A DNA stretch of 64,000 bases, taken from the NCBI GenBank assembly GCA_001247695.2, contig LGRX02034765.1, positions 26,015 to 90,014 of the forward strand. Reading direction: 5' to 3'. The position numbers were made by a program, and so were the translations under genes. Source of the stretch: Cymbomonas tetramitiformis (Eukaryota > Chlorophyta > Pyramimonadophyceae > Pyramimonadales > Pyramimonadaceae). Position 1 is the stretch's first letter. Each line of letters starts with the position of its first letter. Below, one piece after another: positions 44,142-54,800 of this stretch. The notes below the pieces were generated by a model that did no database searches, was not told the DNA's origin, and saw nothing but the letters and a program-made list of their open reading frames with translations.

Positions 44142-44213
44142 AGCCAGAGTAGCTCAACGGCAGAGCGCTCGTCCGGTATGCGAGAGGTCACGGGCTCGAT
44201 CCCGGCCTGGCTC
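44142..44213 (+). tRNA. tRNA-like module, copy 2
   Basis: AGCCAG pairs with CTGGCT, GCTC with GAGC, and CTCGT with GCGAG around CCGGTAT (GGT, Thr-type). A-box TAGCTCAACGG is complete. The T-arm CGGGCTCGATCCCG has a 6-nt loop, and position 33 is C, so it may be a pseudo-tRNA or tRNA-derived repeat. Confidence 0.38.
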
Positions 44214-44553
44214 ACCTTTTTCGGGCTTCTGGTCTAGCGGTACAGTTTCTGTTTCCCCATGAGGTTATGGGCTCTTACCACGCTTCCACTGCGCAGGTGT
44301 GACGCCGGCAGCTGGTTGTGGTTGTGCCACGTAGACACTTCAGAGTGAGGTTGTGTCATGGAGGATACAATCGCGTCGCACAGGCCGCGCGCCCCCAACA
44401 GTCGCGCCGCACAAAGCCGCGCGATGCCCCGACAGAGAGCGCACCGCAACGGCAGATTGGGGGAAAAGTTGTATCCTTCGTGTTTCACTCTTCGCCGCCT
44501 ACGTGGCACCGTGGGGAGTCAGTACTCTGTACCGCACCAGAATCGCCATCAAT

Positions 44554-44625
44554 AGTCAGAGTAGCTCAACGGCAGAGCGCTCGTCCGGTATGCGAGAGGT
44601 CACGGGCTCGATCCCGGCCTGGCTC
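44554..44625 (+). tRNA. tRNA-like module, copy 3
   Basis: As copy 2, but the 5' strand reads AGTCAGAG, weakening one acceptor pair to G-U type. Confidence 0.33.
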
Positions 44626-44967
44626 ACCTTTTTCGGGCTTCTGGTCTAGCGGTACAGTTTCTGTTTCCCCATGAGGTTATGGGCTCTTACCACGCTTCCA
44701 CTGCGCAGGTGTGACGCCGGCAGCTGGTAGTGGTTGTGCCACGTAGACACGCTTCAGAGTGAGGTTGTGTCATGGAGGATACAATCGTGCCGCACAGGCC
44801 GCGCGCCCCCAACAGTCGCGCCGCCCATAGCCGCGCGATGCCCCGACAGAGAGCGCACCGCAACGGCAGATTGGGGAAAAAGTTGTATCCTTCGTGTTTC
44901 ACTCTTCGCCGCCTACGTGGCACCGTGGGGAGTCAGTACTCTGTACCGCACCAGGATCGCCATCAAT

Positions 44968-45039
44968 AGCCAGAGTAGCTCAACGGCTTCGCGCTCGTCC
45001 GGTATGCGAGAGGTCACGGGCTCGATCCCGGCCTGGCTC
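44968..45039 (+). tRNA. tRNA-like module, copy 4, damaged
   Basis: As copy 2, but the D-arm reads GGCTTCGCG instead of GGCAGAGCG, which breaks the D-stem. Probably non-functional. Confidence 0.28.
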
Positions 45040-45379
45040 ACCTTTTTCGGGCTTCTGGTCTAGCGGTACAGTTTCTGTTTCCCCATGAGGTTATGGGCTC
45101 TTACCACGCTTCCACTGCGCAGGTGTGACGCCGGCAGCTGGTTGTGGTTGTGCCACGTAGACACTTCAGAGTGAGGTTGTGGCATGAAGGATACAATCGT
45201 GCCGCACAGGCCGCACGCCCCCAACAGTCGCGCCGCCCATAGCCGCGCGATGCCCCAACAGAGAGCGCACCGCAACGGCAGATTGGGGGAAAAGTTGTAT
45301 CCTTCGTGTTTCACTCTTCGCCGCCTACGTGGCACCGTGGGGAGTCAGTACTCTGTACCGCACCAGACTCGCCATCAAT

Positions 45380-45451
45380 AGCCAGAGTAGCTCAACGGCA
45401 GAGCGCTCGTCCGGTATGCGAGAGGTCACGGGCTCGATCCCGGGCTGGCTC
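45380..45451 (+). tRNA. tRNA-like module, copy 5
   Basis: As copy 2, with CCGGGCTGGCT at the 3' side. Confidence 0.36.
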
Positions 45452-45743
45452 ACCTTTTTCGGGCTTCTGGTCTAGCGGTACAGTTTATGTTTCCCCATGA
45501 CATACCTTGATATAATTATTCACACTTATATATATCTCTTCTTTCGTGATGTTTTTTGGGCCGGACATAGGCCAATAATTATAGATTTGCCCCCGGAACT
45601 CTAGGGTAAACCTAAACCTGGTCCCGGGCGGGGCGCTTGTTTTCACCCCTGGATGGGTGTTGCCCGCCCTATTGGATGCCTCGTTTGTACCATATAATTT
45701 TCGATTCGGGCCGTATAATTCTAGCAAAAATACCCCCACGTGA

Positions 45744-47439
45744 AGATACCTGAGAACGCTCAACGAGAATAACACCGCCCCCACTAAAGATATTTCCAAA
45801 ATAACACCTAAAGCTTTCACCGCTTCTAGAAGCAGAGAACTCCTGGGTCTTCAAGCCTCTCCAGCACGTTTATTTAAACGGGGGAAAATCGGGACTGAAA
45901 ACTGTCCCTACTGCCAACAGAATACAAAATGCACCTCCAAACACATCCAACTTGAATGCCCAGGACATAATAATAGTTTATATAGTCTTAGAACAACCCA
46001 AGATAGCGAACTAAGGAAAATCATCGCTGAAGAAATCTCAGAAAAGCCTAAACTACTAAACCCTGGAAAAGGTACCACATACATCAAAACACAGCCATCG
46101 AAACTTTTTCCACTTGCTGACCTAAGATAGGAAATGAATGAGGAATTATACTTACACGCTCTCCCGGAAGCCAGCATGTACCGTCCATCAAGTTCAAAAA
46201 CGAATACCATTGCTGTGACCGCTAAGCCCGAAGTGGACCATGTTACGGGAACAATTAAATATCCCGAACTCCAATATGTCCAAAAGAAAGAGTTTTGGAA
46301 ACTTTTGGCTTGGCACCGCCTTTCCAACAAAGCAGTCCCATGCTCACTTGCGGAGTACTCGAATAGGGCACACGATATTCATGAAGAACTCAATGCATGT
46401 AAGTTTGAATCGGGAGATCCTAAAAACTGCTACGCAATAAGAAGAAGCCTCTTAGATATTTTGGTGGATGACAGAAACCTTGACAAAAACGGCTGTGAAC
46501 TTTTCTCCAACCCACTAAATGCCCACCCTAGAATTTACTCGAGAAGATGCATACCCACCACAAGAATGAAAAAAGCCCTCAGGCCCTTCTGCCATCATGG
46601 GAAAATCGGCTTTGATGGTCTCGCTTGGGATGCCTACGTGGACCCGATAACAGGCATTGGCAGAATCGTTTACGGAAATCCCCCCTTTGATGGGAAGGAT
46701 AAGGGCAAATCTTCGGCGGTTATGACTACCTTGGAAATGGGACATAAAGCGGCCAACACCGTCCCTGGATTTTCAGGAACATGGATTCTTCCGCTGTCTC
46801 CCAAAAACCAAAAAAGATGGTTTGATAAAGGCTTTAAACTTGTTTCCAGATTCCCGCATAACACTATTCCATTTATCCCACATGGTTATTGGACGGGTGA
46901 TGACCCCTACGTTCTTCCAGGTGGCGGATGCTATAAGGATGACTTTTCGGATGTCGTTATCATAGCTATAGACAGTGCACCCAGTGATACTCAACCAGCC
47001 TTTGAATGGAGGCCCCGACACAGAAAAGATTGCCAGATGGTTCCTCAATGTCCTTCCTAAGTCCAGAGTCACGGAGAAGAGGCTAGAATACACAGGAGTC
47101 AACCCTGATATTTGGAATGAAGTTCTGAACGAAAGCGACAAAGTACTTCCTTCTTCGTTGTGCCCATGGCCCACTCAAGACCCTCCCTATCATCAGAATG
47201 ATGCTGAGCATTATTATGGTGGTCACCATGACACGACAATCACCAATGCAAATTCCAAGCCCTTCATAAGCACCGTGAAATGGCCCAAAGTACTTACACT
47301 CATGGGGTACCTCCCTCCTCTTTTTGGTACTGTCCTCAACACGATAGGTGTTCCCCGTGGCAAGATTAAACCTCTCCTTAAAAACTTCCAAGAATCTGTA
47401 GGCAACACACCAAAAATAGGCGAGACGTGTTTCTGTTAA
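45744..47439 (+). pseudogene. LINE ORF remnant: RT C-terminal zinc finger, in-frame TAG, NPPF methyltransferase-like domain
   Basis: The frame 45744-46127 contains RELLGLQASPARLFKRG and then CPYCQQNTKCTSKHIQLECPGH, a C-x2-C...H...C finger typical after LINE reverse transcriptases. A single TAG (46128-46130) follows, then the same frame continues from an ATG at 46134 to 47060 with GIGRIVYGNPPFDGKDKGKS, TWILPLSPKNQKRWF and FIPHGYWTGDDPY, resembling N6-adenine methyltransferases with an NPPF motif. The frame then shifts near 46980; the other frame runs to 47439 with GPDTEKIARWFLNV. The fusion could be read by stop-codon readthrough or be a simple nonsense mutation. Confidence 0.6.
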
Positions 47440-47965
47440 ACACCACCACGACCTTGAACACTGACCCGCATACAGTTGACATCTCGAGCAGTGAGACCAT
47501 GCCGGAAACAGAAGCTGTGCAGCAATCAAACGACTTTCTTCAAACCCCCCTGCAATAATTTTCAAAAGTCTTGCAATATAAGATGGTTCTCTGTCCCCTA
47601 GGGACGCCCCCCTCCCCTCCCCACCCCCCCCTCTCCCCGCCCACCCCGACCCCCTTCCTCAACGTCTCCAAATACCCCCTTAATTCTTCGACTTCCCTCC
47701 CCACCGCTCAGATTCAGCCACCCCTCCACTCACCCGGCCATGGCTGCTTCTCCATCTTCTAGAGTTTTTTGCTTAGCACCTAGCTTTTTCTCTAGATGTC
47801 ACCCTGCTGAAAAGTGGGCTGAGCCCCTTTGTGGGCGCGCTATAGCAGAGGGAGTAGCCCCTTGGTGTTTTCACTAGCCTGCTTTGCAGGGATACCGCAC
47901 TCTCAGGACTTTGTCCCCTTTGCTAGCGTAAATGTTTTATTATTATTATTATTATTATTATTGAC
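45744..47965 (+). mobile_element. 5'-truncated LINE (non-LTR retrotransposon) with methyltransferase-like domain and (TTA)n tail
   Basis: The coding remnant begins with the zinc-finger region that follows the reverse transcriptase in LINEs and ends in a 3' untranslated region closing with about eight TTA units (47937-47962), the simple-repeat tail of many LINEs. The polymerase domain itself is missing, as expected for 5' truncation. The exact 5' boundary and target duplication were not identified. Confidence 0.62.
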
Positions 47966-48173
47966 ACTCGAGAGTGACTTTGGGTGCAGGTCCCGGGTGG
48001 AGCGTTTTTTCCTCGAAGAGAGAGAAGAAAAGAAGAGAGAGAAAATTTGCAGAAAAGAAAATGGCACGGTTCGGAACTTGCGAGTTCATCTGTTCAATTT
48101 CGTCAGGCAGCTACACTGCATAAACAGCTGTTTATGGCACCGAAAATTCGCATCATTCGAACATAATACAGTA
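47440..48173. other. LINE 3' untranslated region and short spacer
   Basis: C-rich tract at 47600-47660, then sequence ending GCTAGCGTAAATGTT and the (TTA)n tail. After 47965 a purine-rich stretch leads to the start of the sulfotransferase-like gene. No further gene seen. Confidence 0.45.
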
Positions 48174-49145
48174 ATGGATTTTAGAACCACCAAGCTTGCT
48201 GTACCAAGTCTACTGACGGTGCTGTCCTTAGCTTTCACACAAAACGTCTCCGCTGACTGCAGTGCATGGCTGCAAGTTCATCTTGCGAAAACCGGAGGAA
48301 CTTTCTTTCGGCGTCTAGGGGAGGAATCTGCTGGTGATTATTCCCCACAACCCTCACAATACCTAAATCATGAGGAGAATCTGAAGTGTGTTGAGCTGAT
48401 ATTTACGCTCTGATAAGTGTTTATGCCACTGTCCTTAACGTTCGTACAAAACGCAGATATCACTTCGGTCCGGAGCGCCGACGAAGCGGCCGCCCTCCTT
48501 CGCACGAACTCAAGCGCGGTTGTGGAATGCGAATATCACGTCGGTTTCGGAATCGAGCACTTTACAGAGTGGGAGCAGTTTTGTAACCAGTGCGATTGCA
48601 TCTGGCACATAAATATCAGGCAACCTCATGACTATTACAAGAGTATGCTTCAGGACGACTTCCTACACGGGGTTTTGACGGCCCAAGCGTACAAGGAACT
48701 GACTGGAACCTCCACAGCACGTGACCGTAGCGCTCTTAAAAAATCAGTGCATGATCAGCCGGATCTCGTATCAGAGATGCTTCCCGGCGCACTTGTTAAA
48801 ATTATTCTCAGATTCGCCGGAGAGGAATATCATAATATCACCGACTGGAAGTTGGCACTGCGCCAGAGCTTCAAATTTTTGAGACGCTTCGATATAGTCG
48901 GACGTACGCGGGACAACTTTCGAACGGCAGGCGTGATTGGGCGTCGATTGGGTATCAATTTGATGGGCGCCTTCCCTCAGAAGCATTATCACAGCGAAAG
49001 TTTTAGGGCTGCGTCAAGCCACAATCTGGCTTTAGATAAGCTTCACGACAAAATTATTACAAATGCTCTGGAGAAAAACTCAGTTGACCAGGATCTCTAC
49101 GAGTCCACCTTTTTCCATTGTGCGGACGAGGATGACGCTCCTTAG
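48174..49145 (+). CDS. Sulfotransferase-like protein, two exons, secreted or Golgi type
   Basis: Exon 1 (48174-48387) and exon 2 (48457-49145) are joined by a 69-nt intron (GTGTTGAG to AAAACGCAG) in phase 1, giving 300 codons. The N-terminus is a hydrophobic signal sequence ending FTQNVSADC. HLAKTGGTFFRRL follows, the 5'-phosphosulfate-binding loop pattern (H-x-x-K-T-G-G-T-x-x-x) of membrane/secreted sulfotransferases; WHINIRQPHDYYKSML corresponds to the 3'-phosphate-binding block. The C-terminal region FDIVGRTRDNF also fits. Likely uses PAPS to sulfate a glycan, by family inference. Shorter than typical, so possibly incomplete. Confidence 0.65.
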
Positions 49146-49516
49146 GTGAGAAGTGTCCCTTGATTTGGGATGGCTGCACAGATGCAGCTTTCGATCGACC
49201 ACCGCTTGTCCGAGAGTTCGGCGAGGCATGACTCAAACATGCCATGCCTCAAACATACCAGCAAAGATATTAATGTTAACCTGTGCGCATGTGAGCATTC
49301 ATGTCAGTCCGCGCAAAAAGTGTAAGCATACAATCTGACGGCCAGTTTTTCATTGAGCAGACGCCTCGTGTCTTTCAGTAACATCGCTGCAAACACGTAT
49401 TTTAATATCCGTACGATATAGTTTATGTGCTTTCCACGGGTAAAGGTCACGCCTTGTGTTGCGGCTGCTTGTGTTGACAGCGGATCGTGTAGAATTCCCG
49501 AAAGGAACTGCGTCGC

Positions 49517-49545
49517 GGCGGCAGTTCGGCCACCGAACTGCCGCC
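49517..49545. terminator. GC-rich 13-bp perfect hairpin
   Basis: GGCGGCAGTTCGG, loop CCA, then the exact complement. It lies about 370 bp beyond the sulfotransferase stop. Terminator is only one possible role; in a eukaryote it may be structural. Confidence 0.3.
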
Positions 49546-49549
49546 TTAA

Positions 49550-51601
49550 TTCTGCAGCGCTGTGTGTGCGTGACAAAAGCCGTGGTGAAGCTGCACTGCA
49601 ATGCTCCTTCGGCTTAACTGAAGAAGACTCCGTGGAGGAACCCCTGACAGTTGCAGCTCCAGACTCCATACTTGTAGTGCCGGGTGTCAGTGCGTGTGAG
49701 ACTCCTGCTCTACGATTCTATTGTTGAGGTCTCTTTTTTACCAAAGTGTGCAAGCAAAGGAATCATCCTAGATTGCCATAAACTTGAGCCGCCTAAGTTC
49801 ACAGGAGAACCTCATAAAGGTGGCCAATCATTGGTAGAATATGTTGCATCCGTCTAATATGTTTCCATCCTGCCTCATTCGGTCCATTCTTTCTTTGTCA
49901 AAGGGATTTGGAGATATGCAGTAATATGCAGCAAAAACCAATATGCCGGTCTGCAATTACGAGGGCGGAAGCAGCCACCGAGTTTTTTGGGCGGCCAGAG
50001 CTCCGTTATGAAATGAAATTGGCAACTAACTTTCTAGTGGACATCTGTACAAAGAGCAACGATATGATTACTGTTGCGTGCCTCAAATCTTGCTTTATTT
50101 GGGCCAACTACGTCTCCATATTTGAAGCGCTGTTGCACACTGGGCTTGAAGTCAGTGAGAGCTGCTGGTAAATATTGATAAAATAGTGTGGTATCGTATA
50201 ATGACTATTCCACTGGTCTATGCTGTGACATGTCATCAACATAGCTTTGAAGGGCTTTCATAAACGTTATGTTGGTGTACATCAGCTCAATAAGGGAATT
50301 GTGTGTGGCACTCTTCAGTACTTCTGTCAAACCTCATTCGGATACAGTTTGGAAGGTTTCCAAGAGAGTTCCAGTTCTCATTACCAACGAGGCACTGTTT
50401 TTGTAAATGACCTTGTTTGCTTGGGAGCTTTTATGAACATATCACCCATTTTGACTGCGGACCTAAGGTGTCTTGACATTGAGCGATGGCAACCACAAAC
50501 TCTTGAATGCAATTAAGTCGTAGCTCCTTTTGTATCCGTTATAAGTGAATATTCCGTCAGCAGCAATATCAGTTACGCTGTCAGAACTTTGAATAAGAGA
50601 AGTGTCCGCGTACATATTGTTGAAATAAGTAGATACAAATTTGATTTATTTCACGGGTGATCAGGCCAATGACGAAAATTCATTATTCATCTACGCCCGG
50701 TTGTGTGGAGGGCAGAGTAAACCTTGAATGGTGAAAGACACTTCTTCCCATTTGATAAAGATCCTGGCTTGAATGTAACCGCGTTTTCATCAGTAACTTG
50801 TCACCGCTGCCGATTCGTTCTTCTCAAAGAATTGCAGACCTTTATCTCGCTGATTTTTAAATGACCATTTCGTAGCCAAAAAATAACGAACCACTCTGGC
50901 ATATGCAACCAATTACAGGACGCCAAAGAATCCATCTCGGACATTTGCGAGGAGCGGGAATTCATATTTAAACTTTGATGGTCTCGCGTGGTTCTGGGAA
51001 CGTTGGGATTTGATATATGCATGTTGACCCACTCACCAGTTACAAAATTACCTTTCTATGCTATTCAATTTGTTGTACCTACATACTTGTGTCTACCAAG
51101 CCTAACTAAAGTGTCACCAAGCACTAACAACCGATCTTGCAACCATACCATTCTACACTGCCAACATATGTACTGCTACATGTGATCCAACGTCCAACAA
51201 ACACGCGCATAAGGAGAAGAATAGCTCCCTCAAATATTTCTTTTTCTAAACATTCTGCTTCCAATAACTGTTTCCCGGGGCACCTTCTTGATCTTCGCGC
51301 CTCCCACATATCACAAAGGATTAAAGATGTACAATCCAGGCATATCAACTCTGTATGAGTGCAAGTGGGACATCTCATTGCCGCCTTCCTCGTCTCGAGA
51401 TGAAACTTGCCGCACAGAGGCGCACGCGACGTGCAGTTGGGCTGAACTCTCAAACACATGACAACGTGGTCACCACGTGTTTCGAATCGAAGCCAGGGGC
51501 CTCCTGGCAAAGCACATTCTCGATTCTGGCCTCCATTTCAAGTGCTCCAAAAGGATTGCTTGAAGAGATGATGGGCAGCAAGAGGGGATGCATCACTTGA
51601 C
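49550..51601. other. Region without a supported gene
   Basis: Short frames (49908-50171, 50247-50516 forward; 51124-51510 reverse, which has RCPTCTHTELICLDC) show no convincing domain. The reverse Cys pairs could be a zinc-finger relic. Composition is near 40 percent GC, lower than the gene that follows. Confidence 0.35.
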
Positions 51602-51870
51602 TCACACAGCGACATCAAGCAGCAGCCACTGAAAGGTGGAGGTATCGGACTCCACCACCGTGCCGTCTGCTGCGAGGGCAGAGACAACAAAATGGGATCC
51701 TGCCACTTTGGATGTGACCATGTGGTACGACGCCGGCTCTCCACTCAGCGCCAGCAAGGTGATGAACACGAGTGACGTGTCGGTGACGGCCACATTAGGT
51801 ACAGTGATCGTTCCTCTCATTAGAGTTGCCTTCCCCACGACCACGCCACTCGCGAGCGACAACTTGCCTG
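51602..51870 (-). CDS. Terminal exon of fibre-like gene
   Basis: Contains KLSLASGVVVGKATLMRGTI and the tip domain ending WLLLDVAV and stop. The acceptor at 51871 keeps phase; 51887 is an alternative with better sequence but wrong phase. Confidence 0.65.
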
Positions 51871-54800
51871 CTGCGCCCACCTCGAAGCTGCATCACCACC
51901 CAACCCCACCCCACCCCAACCCCCCCAGGTCAGGCGGCGGCACACCAGCCATTAGCTAGCGCCAGGCCAAGCTTTCGCAGGCTGAAACAAAGTGCGGTCA
52001 TTCCTCCCAGGCTAGAGCGCCACTTCCTCATAGCAGTGTGCAGCGGTGCCGCAGACATCAGTGCGGTGCGTCGGATCTTTTGAGAGCTCATCGACCGGCG
52101 CAGACATCAGCCCTGGGAATCTGATCTGCCGGCGAGCCCGTCGACCGGCGCAGACATCAGCCCTGGGAATCTGATCTGCCGGCGAGCCCGTTGACCGGCG
52201 CAGACATCAGCCCTGGGAATCTGATCTGCCGGCGAGCCCGTTGACCGGCGCAGACATCAGCCCTGGGAATCTGATCTGCCGGCGAGCCCATCGACGGGAG
52301 CGAATATCGGTTCGGTCAATGGCAGCGACTGGGCTTTATGTCATCCATGTTAACATTGAGACGTATCTGAACTTTCCGATGTGTCCTGGTTCGCTAACCG
52401 GGATGATGAGAGAGATGGAGTGAACACAGGTGTAGGCCTAGCCGCAGTGTGCCATTCTCACAAAAGCTGATGCAAGCTGCGCCCTCAAGGGGCACCGACC
52501 TGGGCGATGCTGACCCTGCACGCACTTGGAAGGCCTGGCCTGTCCCGTCCCCGAGCTCCACCGCCACGTGGCCCTCGCTAGCGGAGGCCACGAGCTCGGT
52601 CTCCGCCTGCAGGCGCACCCGCCCGGTGCGTGCCTGTACCGTCACGTCTTGCTGCGCGGTTAGATCAGCGCTTTGCTGGGAACTGCGAATTGAGATGGCG
52701 CCCCCCTCCATGTACACATGCGTAAGCCTGCCCCCATCTTCCCCCTCCAGGCGCAGTGAGGCAGGGAGGGTGTGCTCAGCCCCGCGTGCTCTGAGCCGCA
52801 CGGTCCCAGCACGTGATCCCGCATGCCCCACCTCGATGTCTGCACCACACTCCCCTCCCCCATTGACTCCCCACAACGTCAGCCTTCAGATGCTGGCTCA
52901 GCGATGAGGATTTTGTGAACTGATGTTAAACCCTGGGAACTCCTCTCGGATGTCGACGGTTCTCGGATCTGCTCTGCAGCAAGCACGATCAATGGTACGC
53001 GAAGAGGCCCTTCCTCCATTGTTTGATACATGTTTGTATGGGAGGAGGAACATCACGGACACCCTCACCAAACACCGAAACCCTAAGTCCTAGATTAGCT
53101 ACCTGCCCCCTGTCCCCCCTTGAGGGCAAATCTGATGTATCGAGGACCCCGGTTAACGATTAGAGTAAAAACGCAACAACGGCTGGGCAGTGTGGCAGAA
53201 TTGGGGGAACTACTACAAGCACGTGCGCCAGCGTGCCCTCCCGCTTTGCCAGCAGCCTTCTCCCGAGGAGATGGGACTTGCCGGCAGCGCCCATAGTGGG
53301 CAGCATTCACCAGCAGTCTCCAGCACGAGTGCGATCTGCCTAACGTCGGCGGGGAGGGAGAAGAGGGGAAAGAGTTCCGTGACTGTCAGCAGAGGTCCGA
53401 GGGGTGTGTGGCAGAACCGAGAGGGATGGAGCACTCCTCCAGTCGGCCTGCCTGGGGATGCTGGGAGGTGGGGCGCTCACCTGCCAGCCCAGCTGAGGCC
53501 GCATCAAAGCCGCCCTTGTGAGAAGCGACCATGGTCACCGCGTCACCTGCGGGATCGTGCACTCAGCACTCAGAAGCTTCAGGGCAGCGGCCGGGCGCAT
53601 CGGTTTGTGGGAGGGACGTCTCCTTTGATGGATTGACCTTTGAGTGCGGCGAGGGGGAGCTGCCCTTATTCGCGGGCAGCGGCTCCCGACTCTGCTGCAC
53701 ATCAGCTGGAGGCGCAGGGGCGTAGCAAGCGGCGCATGGGACACCCGACGGGCTGCATGCTGGCGCGCGCCCGGCGCTTGTTTGCTGCATTCGTAGACCC
53801 GCGTCATCGAGCGGGCAGGCGAAGGTGGGGCGAAGGTGCCCTTGTGGGGCGCTCACCCTCGAGGGATACCCCAGCCGCTGCGGCGCGCAGCTCGATGGGC
53901 CCGGAGCTCGTGTGAAGCGCCGCCCCTGCCGGCGCCGGCAGTTGCGCCCTTCTTCCCTCGGCGGCGCTGCGTGCCCCCCCTAGCTGCAGCTCCGCTCCGG
54001 TCCCGCGCAGCCGCAGCCCCCCGGGAGAACGGGACTCCACTGCACCACCGGAGATCTCCACACGGCCCTGTTCTCACCACCGCCCATGGTTCCGGCGCCG
54101 CGCCTTGTGTGAGCGAGAAGTGCGTCGTTGCCGAAGGCGTTGCATGGGAGCGAGTGGCGCCGGAACATGAAGCAGAGGACGAATACAGAACGCTTCGATG
54201 GCAGCTGGTTGAGGGATCCAAGGGCTGGGCACAGGTAATCTCCGGAACGCGCTTAGCGCTTCGATGGCAGCTGGTCGAGGGATCCAAGGGCTGGGCACAG
54301 GTAATCTCCGGAACGCACATAGCGCTTCGATGGCAGCTGGTCGAGGGATCCAAGGGCTGGGCACAGGTAATCTCCGGAACGCACATAGCGCTTCGATGGC
54401 AGCTGGTCGAGGGATCCAAGGGCTGGACAGACATGTTCGGCAGGACCCCTCACAGGCAGGACACAGCAACAGGCGCAGCCTGAGCTTCAGGGACAAACCA
54501 CCCTTAACAACATGGATGCTGCAGCGACTCGAGTTTGATGCCGAAACGGTCAGTTTGATGCGCCTCGATCTCGACGGCTCGAGTTTGATGCGCCTCGATC
54601 TCGACGGCTCGAGTTTGATGCGCCTCGATCTCGACGGCTCGAGTTTGACGCGCCTCGATCTCGACGGCTCGAGTTTGACGCGCCTCGATCTCGACGGCTC
54701 GAGGGATAGGATAGCGCATACCTCGAGCTTCACCGCGTGTGGCATTGGAGCGGACAGGATGACATCCCCCTCAGATGCTGCGCGCCACCCGGCCGCACAG

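Larger units (their letters stand above)
43260..45495 (+). repeat. Tandem array of about 413-bp units carrying tRNA-like modules
   Basis: The tRNA-like module starts near 43584, 44143, 44555, 44969 and 45381, spaced 412-414 bp in the regular part; the first spacing is 559 bp. Each unit holds a cloverleaf-like module, then after CACCTTTTTCGGGC a second tRNA-5'-half-like module (TTCTGGTCTAGCGGTACAG, a full A-box), then an imperfect inverted repeat with about 45-bp arms: GTGCCACGTAGACACTTCAG ... GGAGGATACAA against TTGTATCCTTCGTG ... CTACGTGGCAC. Units after the first are about 95 percent alike. Confidence 0.85.

Noticed and set aside
43948..45335. Repeated 80-118-codon frames in the tRNA-like array
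   Set aside because: The same peptide in every unit overlaps tRNA-like sequence and an inverted repeat; no start context or domain supports coding.
43314..45500. Possible CRISPR-like array because of regular spacing
   Set aside because: Units of 413 bp are nearly identical throughout, with no unique spacers; contents are tRNA-like modules and the genome is eukaryotic.
51124..51510. Reverse frame with paired Cys (CPTC, CLDC)
   Set aside because: Could be a zinc-finger relic but no family pattern is complete and no neighbouring domain supports it.
53213..53310. Possible duplicate of the fibre tip (MGAAGKSHLLGRRLL) on the reverse strand
   Set aside because: Only the first five residues resemble the real terminal exon GAAGK; no acceptor keeps phase.
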